A stretch of 64,000 bases of DNA. It comes from G963665005 sp963665005 (GTDB lineage Bacteria > Bacillota > Clostridia > Christensenellales > SZUA-584). Each line of letters starts with the position of its first letter. The stretch's first letter is position 1. The stretch covers positions 1 through 64,000 of the forward strand of contig CAXXTQ010000001.1 of NCBI GenBank assembly GCA_963665005.2, read 5' to 3'. The notes beneath the pieces were generated by a model that saw only the letters and a program-made list of their open reading frames with translations, was not told where the DNA came from and did no database searches. Below are positions 24,307 through 33,259 of the stretch, one piece after another. Position numbers and translations under genes: made by a program.

Positions 24307-27300
24307 TAAGCTGCCCCTCCCTTTGCGGCAATTTTACGTGCCACTTCCGTTGCCAGTCCTTGTGATATCTTTTTGATGTCGTTGTCGCTACGTACAATTA
24401 TTCCCTTGGCATCAATGTGAATATTGATATCTCCACCTTTAACAGGTTTAGGCGGCTCGGGCAGTTTTACACCTGACAGATTATATAGAATTGGTGTTGC
24501 TTTTATTGTGACTTCCTTCATAGTGTCTACATACGCATCATTTGCAGCCATTGCAAATTTGCCGACCGTTTCTTCCATTTTCTTTGAGCGCTGTTCAAAA
24601 GGCATAATATAGCTGTCTGCTGTCTGCGACGCTTCCGCGATAGCAAGTTTAGACGGAGAATGCTGCTGGTAATAATCCTTCCATCCTTGATTAGAGGCTT
24701 TAGCAAGAGCGGCACTGGCATTATAAACAGCATCCGTTTTACTTCTCAATCCAGATGCATAACTTTCTCCTGTTTGACTTGCTGCTGCAGCTGCTTTATC
24801 AGCCTTGTTCATGTCTTCAACAAGCTCATCAAGTTTCTCGTCTATAGCGTCCATATTGTTCTTGAAATCCGTTTCCATGTCCGCTACAGTTCCGGAAAAT
24901 GCTTCCTTGCCTTCTTCGACTTTACCAAATTTTTCGTTGAGTAATTTGATATCGTCTTCGCCGCCCTGAACAATTGCAGCAAGTATTTTAGCTGATTCTT
25001 CCGATCCGTCAGACAGTTTTTGCACAAGCCCCTTGTTAACACCTTTGTCCATCGCCTTGTTAATGTTATCAGCGTAGGTGTCCATGTAGGTAATCTGCGA
25101 ATCTAGAGCGGTTATAAGGTCGCCTATTTCTTGATCTGCTACGCCGCTCAATGTCTCGAACAGCCCAATTTGACCGTCTAAGCTATCGTACGCCGCTAAA
25201 TAAGCCGTTTCGTGCGCAGTCGCAAGATTAGCCAGTTCGCCTTCGAGAATCAGCATCTGGTTGTATTGTTCCTGCTGTGCTTCGGTCATGCCTTCTGTCG
25301 CGACGTTGTAAGCATCAATCGTCATACCGTAATTGGTAAGCGTTTCTGCGTTGGCTTCAAATTGTTCTTTGTTTATTTGCAGCGATTCCGTTGTGGTTCC
25401 CAGGCTGTCATTTAGAGCTTTATCAGCCTCGGCAAGATCATTAAGGCTTGTCGCAGATGTTCTTAGCTCATCATCTAAAAGGACAGCTGCAGAATGATAT
25501 GCGAATGTTACATCACCCGCTTCTTTAAGGCCTTCGATATGTTCTTTTTGCTCGTCCGTGAGTCCTGCAAGAATTCTTTGCCGCTTTCTTTCATTCTCGG
25601 CCAATTGCTGTTCAGCTTTGGATTGTTCGGCTTCTAACTCGATAATCCTATCACGTTGCATTTCCGCTTCGTGTTGAGCGTTCAATGCTTCTACCCGGCT
25701 TTTGATGACAGGAATACTTTCTTTCAGCTCAGCAGTATTGTCGCTAAGTAAGCTGTTCAAATCCGGATACATCTCGGCAAGCTCTGAGACAGTTCCCTCT
25801 AAAAGCATCTGCTCTGACCTAGTTAGTTTAGCCTTGCCTGTAAGTTCATCAAGCCTGTTTATCAGCGTTTCTGTCGTCTGCGCTTGCGCCGCTGCGGCCA
25901 CAGTGTTTTTCTCATATGCCTCGGCTGCGGAATTCATTTCATCCGAAAGGGCTTTCGTGTTTTCCGCTAACTTATGGCTTTCTTCATCGGCCTGAAACAA
26001 TGTGGGCGCGAGCGCGATTAAAGCGGTTGTAAGTGCCGTAACAGCAGTGACAACAAGAAATATTGGGTTCGCCATCAACGAAGCAGTCATTGCTTGAATC
26101 GCCGGTATGACAGTTCCCTTTACAACCGTTGACGAAAGAACAAGTGCCACAGTCAGTACACCCAGCGCAACGGTAACGCCTGTTAAGACTGGTACGACCC
26201 ACTCATTTTCTTGGATAAAGTCGTCAATCCAGTCGAGCATGCCCGTACCAGCATCAATGAACATATCCAGAGCTGGATTCAGCTGATCTCCGACTGTCAT
26301 TTTCACGCGTTCAAAAGCGTTATCTAACAGCTGCAATCGGCTTTCTGTTGTACCGTAAAATAACTGTGCTTCTTTGTTGAGTGCCGTGTTTTCAGCCCAC
26401 GCCGTATTACCGCGTTCGATAGATTCTCGGAATAAGTCTCCAGCGCCAGCCGCCCGTGTAAGAGCATCGCTGATCCGTACGTTTGTAAGCCCCATCTCTT
26501 CAAGCATAAGCGTGGTGCTTTTACCATGTGTTTCTGTATCATTTAAACCTTCAATAAATGATATAAGCGCACTAGCGGCATTTTCTTTAAATGCAACAGC
26601 AAATTCATCTGCGCTCATACCGGCAACTACAGCAAAATCGGTAAGCCGCTCACTTCCTGTTTCCACAGCGACTTTCATTTCTTTAATAACTCTGCTAAAT
26701 GCCGTGCCTCCCGCTTCAGCTTCCATTCCAACAGAGGATAGTGCGCCGGCCAGGGCAAGTATTTCAGCTTGTGACATCCTTGCATCATTCCCCGCGCCGG
26801 CCAATCGCAGAGCCATGTCTGCAATATTCGCTTCTGTAGTTGCCAAGTTATTGCCTAAATCAACAATAGTGGAACCTAAACGACCAAAGTCTTCTTGGGG
26901 CATTTGCGTTATATTCGCAAATTTCGCAAACGTCTGCGCTGCCTGTTCACCTGACAGATTGGTTGCAACGCCCAGATCAGCCATTACCCCTGTAAAATCA
27001 ACTATGTTTTCTTTTGCTATGCCAAGCTGCCCGGCGTTCTCTGTGATTTTTGCAAGATCAGCTGCTGCCATTGGTATAATATCGGATAAATCTTTAAGCG
27101 CATCAGACATCTGAGAAAGTTCTTTGTCCGTCAGGTCGGTTGTTTTTTCGACCCCCGTCATTCCGGTTTCAAACTTAATAGATGCTTCGAAGCAAGCGAT
27201 TAACCCATCAGCGAGTTTCTTCAACCCTGCAATAAGGCCGGCCGATGCTAAAGCTGAACCGAGCGCATCAACGGATTCTTTTGATGTCTTTGTTTCTTTC

Positions 27301-27881
27301 CCGAATTTATCAATTGATTTCGCACATTTATCAGTGCTGTTTTTTGCTTCATCAAGATACTTATCGTTCTTCTTAATTTCGTCGTTAGTCTTATTAAGCT
27401 CTACCTGTGCTTTATTGAGAGAGGTTTGCCAGTTATTTGTACCTTTTTCGGCTGCAGAGAGTTTTGCCTCGTTTTCATCAAGTTCCCTCTTGAGTTTTTC
27501 TGTTTCATCAGTAAGCCTTTTATGTTCTTCGGTCGTATCGCCCTCTGTATTTTTCAGCTTTTCCAGAGCAGCTTCGTTGGCTGTTATTTTTTGAGTTAGT
27601 TCTTCTTTTTTGTCGCTGTAAGCGTCAACAGCCGCTTGAGCGTTTTTATACGCAGCATTAAGCTCTTTGACTTTGTTTGCCTGAGTAGACTGGAGATCTG
27701 CCAGCGCCTTTTGCTTAGACTGAAGCGCGTCCATACTATTGGCATTGTTCTTATACTGGCTTTGGACAAGATCAAGAGCAGAGGCATGTTTCCGCAGTTC
27801 GGTATTAATTGATGTAATGGCCTGTCTATATTGAGCCTCGCCATCAATCGCCAGCCTTGTTGATATCGTACGTCGTGCCAA
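24306..27881 (-). CDS. Tail tape measure protein
   Basis: About 1191 residues from a TTG at 27881 (start MARRTISTRLAIDGEAQYRQ, preceded by GGGTGAGG); a longer frame to 27911 is open. The first 230 residues are coiled coil. Then comes the TP901-type core (LADGLIACFEASIKFETGMTGVEKTTDLTDKEL...), hydrophobic segments near 570-650 for membrane passage, and more coiled coil. The protein sets tail length and is ejected with the DNA. Confidence 0.92.
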   Translation of the reverse strand: MARRTISTRLAIDGEAQYRQAITSINTELRKHASALDLVQSQYKNNANSMDALQSKQKALADLQSTQANKVKELNAAYKNAQAAVDAYSDKKEELTQKITANEAALEKLKNTEGDTTEEHKRLTDETEKLKRELDENEAKLSAAEKGTNNWQTSLNKAQVELNKTNDEIKKNDKYLDEAKNSTDKCAKSIDKFGKETKTSKESVDALGSALASAGLIAGLKKLADGLIACFEASIKFETGMTGVEKTTDLTDKELSQMSDALKDLSDIIPMAAADLAKITENAGQLGIAKENIVDFTGVMADLGVATNLSGEQAAQTFAKFANITQMPQEDFGRLGSTIVDLGNNLATTEANIADMALRLAGAGNDARMSQAEILALAGALSSVGMEAEAGGTAFSRVIKEMKVAVETGSERLTDFAVVAGMSADEFAVAFKENAASALISFIEGLNDTETHGKSTTLMLEEMGLTNVRISDALTRAAGAGDLFRESIERGNTAWAENTALNKEAQLFYGTTESRLQLLDNAFERVKMTVGDQLNPALDMFIDAGTGMLDWIDDFIQENEWVVPVLTGVTVALGVLTVALVLSSTVVKGTVIPAIQAMTASLMANPIFLVVTAVTALTTALIALAPTLFQADEESHKLAENTKALSDEMNSAAEAYEKNTVAAAAQAQTTETLINRLDELTGKAKLTRSEQMLLEGTVSELAEMYPDLNSLLSDNTAELKESIPVIKSRVEALNAQHEAEMQRDRIIELEAEQSKAEQQLAENERKRQRILAGLTDEQKEHIEGLKEAGDVTFAYHSAAVLLDDELRTSATSLNDLAEADKALNDSLGTTTESLQINKEQFEANAETLTNYGMTIDAYNVATEGMTEAQQEQYNQMLILEGELANLATAHETAYLAAYDSLDGQIGLFETLSGVADQEIGDLITALDSQITYMDTYADNINKAMDKGVNKGLVQKLSDGSEESAKILAAIVQGGEDDIKLLNEKFGKVEEGKEAFSGTVADMETDFKNNMDAIDEKLDELVEDMNKADKAAAAASQTGESYASGLRSKTDAVYNASAALAKASNQGWKDYYQQHSPSKLAIAEASQTADSYIMPFEQRSKKMEETVGKFAMAANDAYVDTMKEVTIKATPILYNLSGVKLPEPPKPVKGGDINIHIDAKGIIVRSDNDIKKISQGLATEVARKIAAKGGAA

Positions 27882-27917
27882 TGTCCTCACCCTTTCTAAT
27901 GACATCGGCACTTGGCA

Positions 27918-28067
27918 CTACTTGTCTTTTATAATTATTTCAAATACTTTTCCGCAGCTTCGCCCTTTACATTTCACAAAAATGCCTTTACATACGGCTT
28001 TTTTTTCGTGCTCTATTGGCATTTTATAACCGCAGTACGGACACGTTATTTTTTTACGTGACTCCAT
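27918..28067 (-). CDS. Small zinc-ribbon phage protein
   Basis: 49 residues from ATG 28067. Two Cys pairs (ITCPYCGYKMPIEHEK and VKCKGRSCGKVFEI) fit a Com-type zinc ribbon. It lies just before the tape measure gene. Com proteins control translation in phage Mu, but a role here is unknown. Confidence 0.6.
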   Translation of the reverse strand: MESRKKITCPYCGYKMPIEHEKKAVCKGIFVKCKGRSCGKVFEIIIKDK

Positions 28068-28068
28068 C

Positions 28069-28452
28069 TTAGTTATGGCTTGATGTCCTTCGCTGTGATC
28101 TGTTTGGCGAAGAGATATCAATTGCACCTTTTATAAGCGCGCTGGTTTGATTAAATGCGGCTACCTCGTTTGCGATATACGTTAAAACGTCCATACAATC
28201 ACGCACATCAGCTATTCGGCTTTTAAATATTTTTGCAAACGCCTCTTTATCTCCGAGCGTTTTATTGATTTGCTCAGCATAAAAACTTATGGTTTCTTCC
28301 TCTGTTTTTTTCCCGACCTGGTAGGCCTTTGCAGCCCCTACGAGTGCATCCTTTTGCCGGGCAAGTTTCTCGCCGATATTCCCTTCAATTTCAAATTCCA
28401 CTCCCGCAATGTTTAGCTTCAGCATGCGGTTTCTAAACTCAAACCCGTTCAT
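28069..28452 (-). CDS. Phage protein between tail chaperone and tape measure
   Basis: 127 residues from ATG 28452, which has GGGAGG upstream inside the end of the gpGT extension. It starts MNGFEFRNRMLKLNIAG and is largely alpha-helical (IGEKLARQKDALVGAAKAYQ). Its place after the gpG/gpGT genes suggests a tail assembly role. I do not recognise the family with certainty. Confidence 0.6.
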   Translation of the reverse strand: MNGFEFRNRMLKLNIAGVEFEIEGNIGEKLARQKDALVGAAKAYQVGKKTEEETISFYAEQINKTLGDKEAFAKIFKSRIADVRDCMDVLTYIANEVAAFNQTSALIKGAIDISSPNRSQRRTSSHN

Positions 28453-28453
28453 A

Positions 28454-28601
28454 TTATCCTCCCTCTTTTTTGTTCTGTTTTTCAAACATAGTTATCAGAT
28501 CGTTCATAACGCCAGGATTCTGCTCAAGCGTTTCCTCTGCCGACATCCCGATCGTTATTCCGTTTTGGATGTAGATTGCTCGCTTATATCCTTTTTTTTT
28601 T
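28454..28601 (-). other. gpGT extension reached by -1 ribosomal frameshifting
   Basis: Near the end of the gpG frame is a run of ten A (28592-28601), CAGCAAAAAAAAAAGG on the minus strand. A -1 shift there avoids the gpG stop and adds about 48 codons in the new frame, containing IQNGITIGMSAEETLEQNP and ending NKKEGG at the TAA 28454-28456. A frameshifted second chaperone product is the rule in this position in siphophages. Confidence 0.7.
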
Positions 28602-29004
28602 GCTGTTTAAGCAAGATCAAATCCACTTCCTCGGTTTCCTCTTCGATTTCGCGGACATAGCCTATGTCCGCCGCATCACCGCAAGCTTTTTGCATATCGA
28701 GAAACATGTACGGTGCAATATCAAGTTGTAAAAACTCTTCTTTTTTAAATATGGATACGTCAGTTATGCCGTATTTTCTACATTTCTGCGCTGCGCATTC
28801 AGTTAATATCTCGCTTACACGCAATATATTAGATGCTCCACCCTTTTTTTTGAGCGAAAGCTCTGGTAAAATGCATGGCCCGAACTCTTCTTGTATACGA
28901 AAAAGCGCATTCCCGTCGTACAAAAAAAAGTATTCTATTTCGTTTATGACCGCTCTTGTAGCGCGTGCAGGGCCGATCACAATGACTTTTCTTTTTTCTT
29001 CCAT
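28555..29004 (-). CDS. Tail assembly chaperone gpG-like
   Basis: 149 residues, MEEKRKVIVIGPARATRAVIN..., with EYFFLYDGNALFRIQEEFG, an element often seen in Firmicute tail chaperones. It lies between the major tail protein region and the tape measure gene. Its acidic C-terminus (REIEEETEEVDLILLKQQKKK) ends just after the A10 slippery run, so a -1 frameshift would make the longer gpGT form needed to load the tape measure protein. Confidence 0.75.
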   Translation of the reverse strand: MEEKRKVIVIGPARATRAVINEIEYFFLYDGNALFRIQEEFGPCILPELSLKKKGGASNILRVSEILTECAAQKCRKYGITDVSIFKKEEFLQLDIAPYMFLDMQKACGDAADIGYVREIEEETEEVDLILLKQQKKKDISEQSTSKTE

Positions 29005-29008
29005 ATTT

Positions 29009-29242
29009 TTATTCCTCCGTAGTGAGTAAAAGCGCTGCTGTTTCTTTTAATTCCTCATACGATAACCTATCTAATTTATTTTCGGTAAATGGCATAAACA
29101 ACTGTGTTTCTGATAATGGCATCCGGAACGCCCATTTAAAGTCTGATTCTATAAACCTCGGCATTTCAGCACCTGCCCAAAAATCAGACGTTACTGGAAA
29201 ATATCCAAGTTTTAGTAGTTCTGTTCGCTTTTTATTATCCAT
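29009..29242 (-). CDS. Hypothetical phage protein in the tail region
   Basis: 77 residues from ATG 29242 (GGAG upstream): MDNKKRTELLKLGYFPVTSD.... It has FPVTSDFWAGAEMPRFIESDFKWAF, no Cys pairs and no membrane segment. It is 4 bp upstream of the chaperone gene and so cotranscribed. Function not recognised. Confidence 0.6.
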   Translation of the reverse strand: MDNKKRTELLKLGYFPVTSDFWAGAEMPRFIESDFKWAFRMPLSETQLFMPFTENKLDRLSYEELKETAALLLTTEE

Positions 29243-29286
29243 ACATTTCTCCATGAGAAAGGCGGGGTATTAGCCCCGCCTAATCT

Positions 29287-30138
29287 CTAACTCATCTGTA
29301 CGCTGTTCGTGTAAACCGTGTTTCCGTTGTAAGTAATCGCGCAGCGGAACTCAACATCTTCATCCTGCTCATCGACTGTTGTAAGAGTATTAGTGTTATA
29401 ACCTGTATAGCTATCTGTGAGATCTGTCCATACTCCAGCATTCTTATATTGCCAGAGGTAAGTAATTCCGCTTGTAGGTGCGCCTTCTGCAATATTCCAT
29501 GTCGGCTCCGCCGTAAGATCTTCTCCTGCCAGCCCTGAACTCTCTGCTGCTGCTGTTCCTCCAGTTAAGAAAAACAGGCCTAATTTACCATCAAGGTAAG
29601 TCACCGCTTCCTCAAATGTGCTAAACTCGGCTGTGGATTGCCATTTTGTAGCTTTGTTCAAAGGTGCCATTATTGTCCAGTTGATTGTCGCATTCTGGAA
29701 CGTGATCGAGCCGGAACGGGTCTGTGTGTTATCCGTCGTTCTTGCCGCCTGTGCTTTCGGATAAAAGTTCGCCTCAAAAATTTCTACCCCCTTGCGTAAA
29801 ATATTTTTAATATACGTCAGGGCTCCATAAGGCGCTTCATCATCCGATCCATACTCAACCTCTTTATTTTCAGCGTTGTAAGCTGCGCCGTAAACTTCTG
29901 CTACAGAAGCCTTTGGGCAATCGGTGACTTCCATTGGAATTGCCCCCGATGAAAACTTATCAACCTTCTCCTGTAAAACATTATCCCCGTGCTGTTCGCC
30001 AGATGCGTTCGTAACCGTTAGGTTTCCGCTCACAAGAGGCCCGAGGCCTACGGGTGCGTCATATGTTGGTGCTGATTCGCTTGTTTCTTCTGTCGCAAAT
30101 TTTGCAAACCGTGCATATTCTCCGCCAAATCCTGCCAT
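29287..30138 (-). CDS. Major tail tube protein with C-terminal Ig-like domain
   Basis: 283 residues. The first 195 (MAGFGGEYARFAKFATEETS..., GLGPLVSGNLTVTNASGE) match phi13-type major tail proteins. From about residue 200 an added beta domain begins (GEDLTAEPTW, GITYLWQYKNAGVWTDL, DVEFRCAITYNG), an Ig-like or PKD-like decoration. Almost the same domain ends the major capsid protein, and part of the DNA is identical between them (71 bp). Confidence 0.85.
   Translation of the reverse strand: MAGFGGEYARFAKFATEETSESAPTYDAPVGLGPLVSGNLTVTNASGEQHGDNVLQEKVDKFSSGAIPMEVTDCPKASVAEVYGAAYNAENKEVEYGSDDEAPYGALTYIKNILRKGVEIFEANFYPKAQAARTTDNTQTRSGSITFQNATINWTIMAPLNKATKWQSTAEFSTFEEAVTYLDGKLGLFFLTGGTAAAESSGLAGEDLTAEPTWNIAEGAPTSGITYLWQYKNAGVWTDLTDSYTGYNTNTLTTVDEQDEDVEFRCAITYNGNTVYTNSVQMS
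29339..29409. repeat. 71-bp direct repeat, copy 1 (in the tail protein gene)
   Basis: Identical at every base to 31863-31933 in the major capsid gene. It encodes part of the shared Ig-like domain (TGYNTNTLTTVDEQDEDVEF). The rest of the domain is similar but diverged. Confidence 0.9.
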
Positions 30139-30165
30139 TGTAAATTACCTCCTTAATTCTTTTAT

Positions 30166-30576
30166 TTATTGACTTTCTTGCCAGTCTTGTAATACTTCTG
30201 CTTCCGCGTCCGTTACTTCTGCTTCCGCTTCCTCATTTGCCGTCCTCATGAACGGCCGTGCTGGCTGCTCTTCCTTCCCGTATTCGTTTATAAAAGCTAC
30301 TTCCGCATTTCGATTTCCATCAGCATTCTTTCCTTGTGGATATATATCAATATACCGTCCTGCCGAAGTCTTTCCTGTTTTTTGAGATTTTTTAATAGAA
30401 TCGAGCGTTACTCCGGTTTTATGTACGCCCATCCTAAGCCCTACTTTTTTCTGCTTCTTAACAACAACATCTGCGCCCGCATTTAACATGCTGTCAATAA
30501 CGTTGTCCGGGATATTGGCTATCTTCTCCATTGTAGTTAACGTCTCACCTAGCCCCGTTATGTTTAAACTAGCCAT
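30166..30576 (-). CDS. HK97-gp10-type tail completion protein
   Basis: 136 residues. NAGADVVVKKQKKVGLRMGVHKTGVTLDSIKKS and the C-terminal EVAFINEYGKEEQPARPFMRTA are hallmarks of the HK97 gp10 family, which joins head and tail. The C-terminus is acidic (EEAEAEVTDAEAEVLQD). It overlaps the preceding connector gene by 8 bp. Confidence 0.88.
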   Translation of the reverse strand: MASLNITGLGETLTTMEKIANIPDNVIDSMLNAGADVVVKKQKKVGLRMGVHKTGVTLDSIKKSQKTGKTSAGRYIDIYPQGKNADGNRNAEVAFINEYGKEEQPARPFMRTANEEAEAEVTDAEAEVLQDWQESQ

Positions 30577-30904
30577 CTGTCACTCCTTCCGCGTCCTCAC
30601 ACTCAAACGTATAATGCTGATTATCTTTTTCACTAGCATTGGTCATATATGGCCACGAAAAGCCCGCATCAGAAAGATTTTTCTTGATATTTTTACGAAG
30701 AGTCACGCTGTTAAAAGTATGCGGACAAAAAAGGTGCACCTGTATCAAAGCGCGTTCATGCTGAGGCACATTATTCCCGAAGTCACCCGGCACTGTGTTG
30801 TGATTAAACACGAAATATGTTTCGTCATCGCCGTCATAGTTATTTGGATAAACGCTATAACCCAAAGGCTCAATAGCATCTTTGATCTTTTTTTCTATGC
30901 TCAA
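30569..30904 (-). CDS. Tail completion protein (DUF3168/DUF806-like)
   Basis: About 111 residues from a TTG at 30904 that overlaps the previous stop (TTGA); an ATG at 30943 is also in frame but would overlap the upstream gene by 43 bases and has a poor ribosome site. LGYSVYPNNYDGDDETYFVFN and VQVHLF-like strands fit the minor tail protein that caps the tube. Part of the conserved connector series. Confidence 0.7.
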   Translation of the reverse strand: MSIEKKIKDAIEPLGYSVYPNNYDGDDETYFVFNHNTVPGDFGNNVPQHERALIQVHLFCPHTFNSVTLRKNIKKNLSDAGFSWPYMTNASEKDNQHYTFECEDAEGVTDG

Positions 30905-31257
30905 CGGGCATTCACCATCCTCTTTACCTTTATTTCGAGCCATTCGTGCTGATCTTCCACGTCATCAAGGCTAATTATCTCGTAAGGCTTCAAATCTCCG
31001 ACTTTGGTTATTCGGCATTGCGCAGTAATAAGAGGACTGTATCTGGCCGTAAGCGTTGCCGGGTCTTTTAAATCCATTCGCATAGATTCATAAACTTCCG
31101 TACCGTGAATGTTCACCCATTTAACTTTTAGTGTTTTCCCTTCGCCGAAAACATTTATCCACCCTTTTATAGGATAACCGTCATCGTCCTGTGTTTCAGG
31201 GTATTTTTCAACGATAATCGATGTCCGAAGTTCGCCGGCGTTTGCTCTTTTAGCCAT
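30901..31257 (-). CDS. Head closure protein (SPP1 gp16-like)
   Basis: 118 residues of mostly beta structure. AGELRTSIIVEKYPETQDDDGYPIKGW resembles the phage head-tail joining family (Phage_H_T_join), and WLEIKVKRM near the end fits too. It would seal the connector after DNA packaging. It stands between the gp6-like adaptor and the tail completion genes as expected. Confidence 0.8.
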   Translation of the reverse strand: MAKRANAGELRTSIIVEKYPETQDDDGYPIKGWINVFGEGKTLKVKWVNIHGTEVYESMRMDLKDPATLTARYSPLITAQCRITKVGDLKPYEIISLDDVEDQHEWLEIKVKRMVNAR

Positions 31258-31270
31258 TTACTCATCCTCC

Positions 31271-31795
31271 CTATGTTTCTGCCGCCTCAGTCACAATTGT
31301 AACTGCTCCCGTCACAGTATGCACATCGGGAGAAGTCTTAACAATGTCATTGACCGTGAGAGTTAATATATACCCCTCTTCCGCTTCAGCCGTTATTATT
31401 AGAACAGTACCGTTTGGTATATCCGCGCCGCTTGCGTATTCGTTCGCATCGCTGTCAGTAACGGCTAAAGTAGTATTCTCTCCCGCCAATATCGTCAGTT
31501 TGAACGTTTCAGGTGTTTCATCCTCTGTTGCATATCGAAGCTCCAGCACAAACGCATTTATAATTTTTTGCACAGCTTCAGTATCATATGAGGTATTGTA
31601 TGTCATTCCTCGATTATCGTACCAGCACGATGCCAATGCATATAAAAACAAGTCATATTGTTTATTGTTTTGAAAGTCTGGTATACCTGCCGTCCGCGCT
31701 TTTGATTTTGCCGCTTTAAGGCACATATCCGCTATGGTATCGGGCGCATCAGGCGGCATGCCTAAATATTCCCGTAAGGTTTTTATTGTTACCAT
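31271..31795 (-). CDS. Head-tail adaptor (gp6-like) with an added beta domain
   Basis: 174 residues from ATG 31795 (GGAGGGCGGT upstream). Residues 1 to about 98 are the helical gp6-like connector (VTIKTLREYLGMPPDAPDTIADMCLKAAKSKAR...). The rest, from KLTILAGENTTLAVTDSD, is an extra beta domain with ITAEAEEGYILTLTVN, similar to bacterial-repeat folds. A related tail occurs in the protein at 34070-34669. Confidence 0.78.
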   Translation of the reverse strand: MVTIKTLREYLGMPPDAPDTIADMCLKAAKSKARTAGIPDFQNNKQYDLFLYALASCWYDNRGMTYNTSYDTEAVQKIINAFVLELRYATEDETPETFKLTILAGENTTLAVTDSDANEYASGADIPNGTVLIITAEAEEGYILTLTVNDIVKTSPDVHTVTGAVTIVTEAAET

Positions 31796-31810
31796 ACCGC
31801 CCTCCATTTT

Positions 31811-33259
31811 TTAAGCCATTTTTATTTTATTTGTGTATGCTGTCACAGCGTTATATGTAACTGCGCAGCGGAACTCAACATCTTCATCCTGCTCATCGAC
31901 TGTTGTAAGAGTATTAGTGTTATAACCTGTATAAGCGCTCGTCAGGTCTGTCCAAGTTCCGGCGTTATTATACTGCCATAAGTAAGTAATACCGCTTGTC
32001 GGTTTATTATCATTGTCAGTATTGAATATACCGACTGCCGTCAAATCTTCACCCGCAAGAGCCGATTCCGTTTCGGCCGTAGCAATTCCGCCGATAATAG
32101 CAACGGTAACAACCGCAAGCCTGAACGCGCTCATGAGTTTGATCTGATGATCTCCCCAAGCAGTCAGTACATACAGATACATGCCGCTATCGACATCTTT
32201 ATCCGAATCAAGCACCGCGGCAGGCTCGTAGTTCTGCTTTGCGTATCGAAAGTCACCAACGATCGGAATCGTAGCTCTGTCGTTGAATATGACCGGTGCG
32301 CCAATAACATCTTCCGGCTTTTTGCCAAACAACGATATTGCGCCGTTTGCCATCGTTTTGACGTAGGTGTACCAGTCTGCCGCCCTCATTATGACTTTGG
32401 CATTTGCGCGGAAAAGATCGGGAAGGTCGCCAAGCGCCGCTATAATAGCGTCAACTACGGTAGTCCCCGTCACGCCCTTGATGCCATTCATGTAGAAACT
32501 CATGTGCTTGTGGGCATCGTCAGCAGACTTTGCAAAAGCGCGGAGCTTTTCTTTTCTGGCCAGACCGGAACGCAGCCCGTTTTCGATTGTCGTGACAAGG
32601 TTTGTGTCGGTACCATAAACAACGGTATCAGCCACTTGAATCTTGACTTTGGTTTTAAATCGGCCATAAGTAACGAGGTCAGCCGAAGTTTCGATTTCTT
32701 TCGCCGTCTCACCATCAACAACGTCTTCAAGCAAATCGTCATCGTCAATCGCAAACATCAAGCGCGGCTCTTCAAGCCCTGCAATCTGCGAAGTCTCCTC
32801 AGTACCGCGTAGGCTGTTTTCTTCAAACGGCTCCGTAATCAGCTCATTGGACAGGGTAGACGGCAGTAAATTTGAGCCGCTGCCAAAATCAGAAGAGCCG
32901 GCCGGGATTGCGCCAAGTCCGGTATAGGTTTTCCTGACACTCTCTTTGTCGCCAAAGGCCACGCCACGATAAAATGCAGCTTTGTTTTTAACCATCACGT
33001 CTTTTTCGGTGTTGCCCGTGCTAGCTTTCTGCTGCACGGACAGAGCCTGTCGCTGCTGCTCTTCCATCTCATCATGTTGGGCTTTAAGTAGGTTTAAGCG
33101 TGTAACAAGATCATCGCGATGATCTTTCTTTGCGTTAATGTCTTTCATCTCGGTTTCAGGGTTGGCGGCCTTTTCCGCAATCCATTCAGCATCAGCGGTA
33201 ATCTGCGCATTTAAAGTCGCCATTTTTTCTTTTAAATCAAACAATGTTACTTTAGCCAT
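31811..33259 (-). CDS. Major capsid protein (HK97 fold) with C-terminal Ig-like domain
   Basis: 482 residues. The N-terminal 105 residues are a coiled-coil delta (scaffolding) domain to be removed by the protease. The HK97-type core follows (SSDFGSGSNLLPSTLSNELI, ETSADLVTYGRFKTKVKIQ, KVIMRAADWYTYVKTM). After about residue 395 an Ig-like domain is fused (GEDLTAVGIF, SGITYLWQYNNAGTWTDL), nearly the same as on the tail tube protein. It would decorate the capsid surface. Confidence 0.9.
   Translation of the reverse strand: MAKVTLFDLKEKMATLNAQITADAEWIAEKAANPETEMKDINAKKDHRDDLVTRLNLLKAQHDEMEEQQRQALSVQQKASTGNTEKDVMVKNKAAFYRGVAFGDKESVRKTYTGLGAIPAGSSDFGSGSNLLPSTLSNELITEPFEENSLRGTEETSQIAGLEEPRLMFAIDDDDLLEDVVDGETAKEIETSADLVTYGRFKTKVKIQVADTVVYGTDTNLVTTIENGLRSGLARKEKLRAFAKSADDAHKHMSFYMNGIKGVTGTTVVDAIIAALGDLPDLFRANAKVIMRAADWYTYVKTMANGAISLFGKKPEDVIGAPVIFNDRATIPIVGDFRYAKQNYEPAAVLDSDKDVDSGMYLYVLTAWGDHQIKLMSAFRLAVVTVAIIGGIATAETESALAGEDLTAVGIFNTDNDNKPTSGITYLWQYNNAGTWTDLTSAYTGYNTNTLTTVDEQDEDVEFRCAVTYNAVTAYTNKIKMA
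31863..31933. repeat. 71-bp direct repeat, copy 2 (in the capsid gene)
   Basis: Identical to 29339-29409. The perfect match inside otherwise diverged domain copies points to recent gene conversion or recombination between the two structural genes. Confidence 0.9.

Noticed and set aside
26374..27114. Plus-strand ORF of 246 codons
   Set aside because: Antisense shadow of the tape measure gene; composition rich in Ser/Ala as expected for the opposite frame.
32147..32812. Plus-strand ORF of 221 codons
   Set aside because: Antisense of the major capsid gene; no domain seen.
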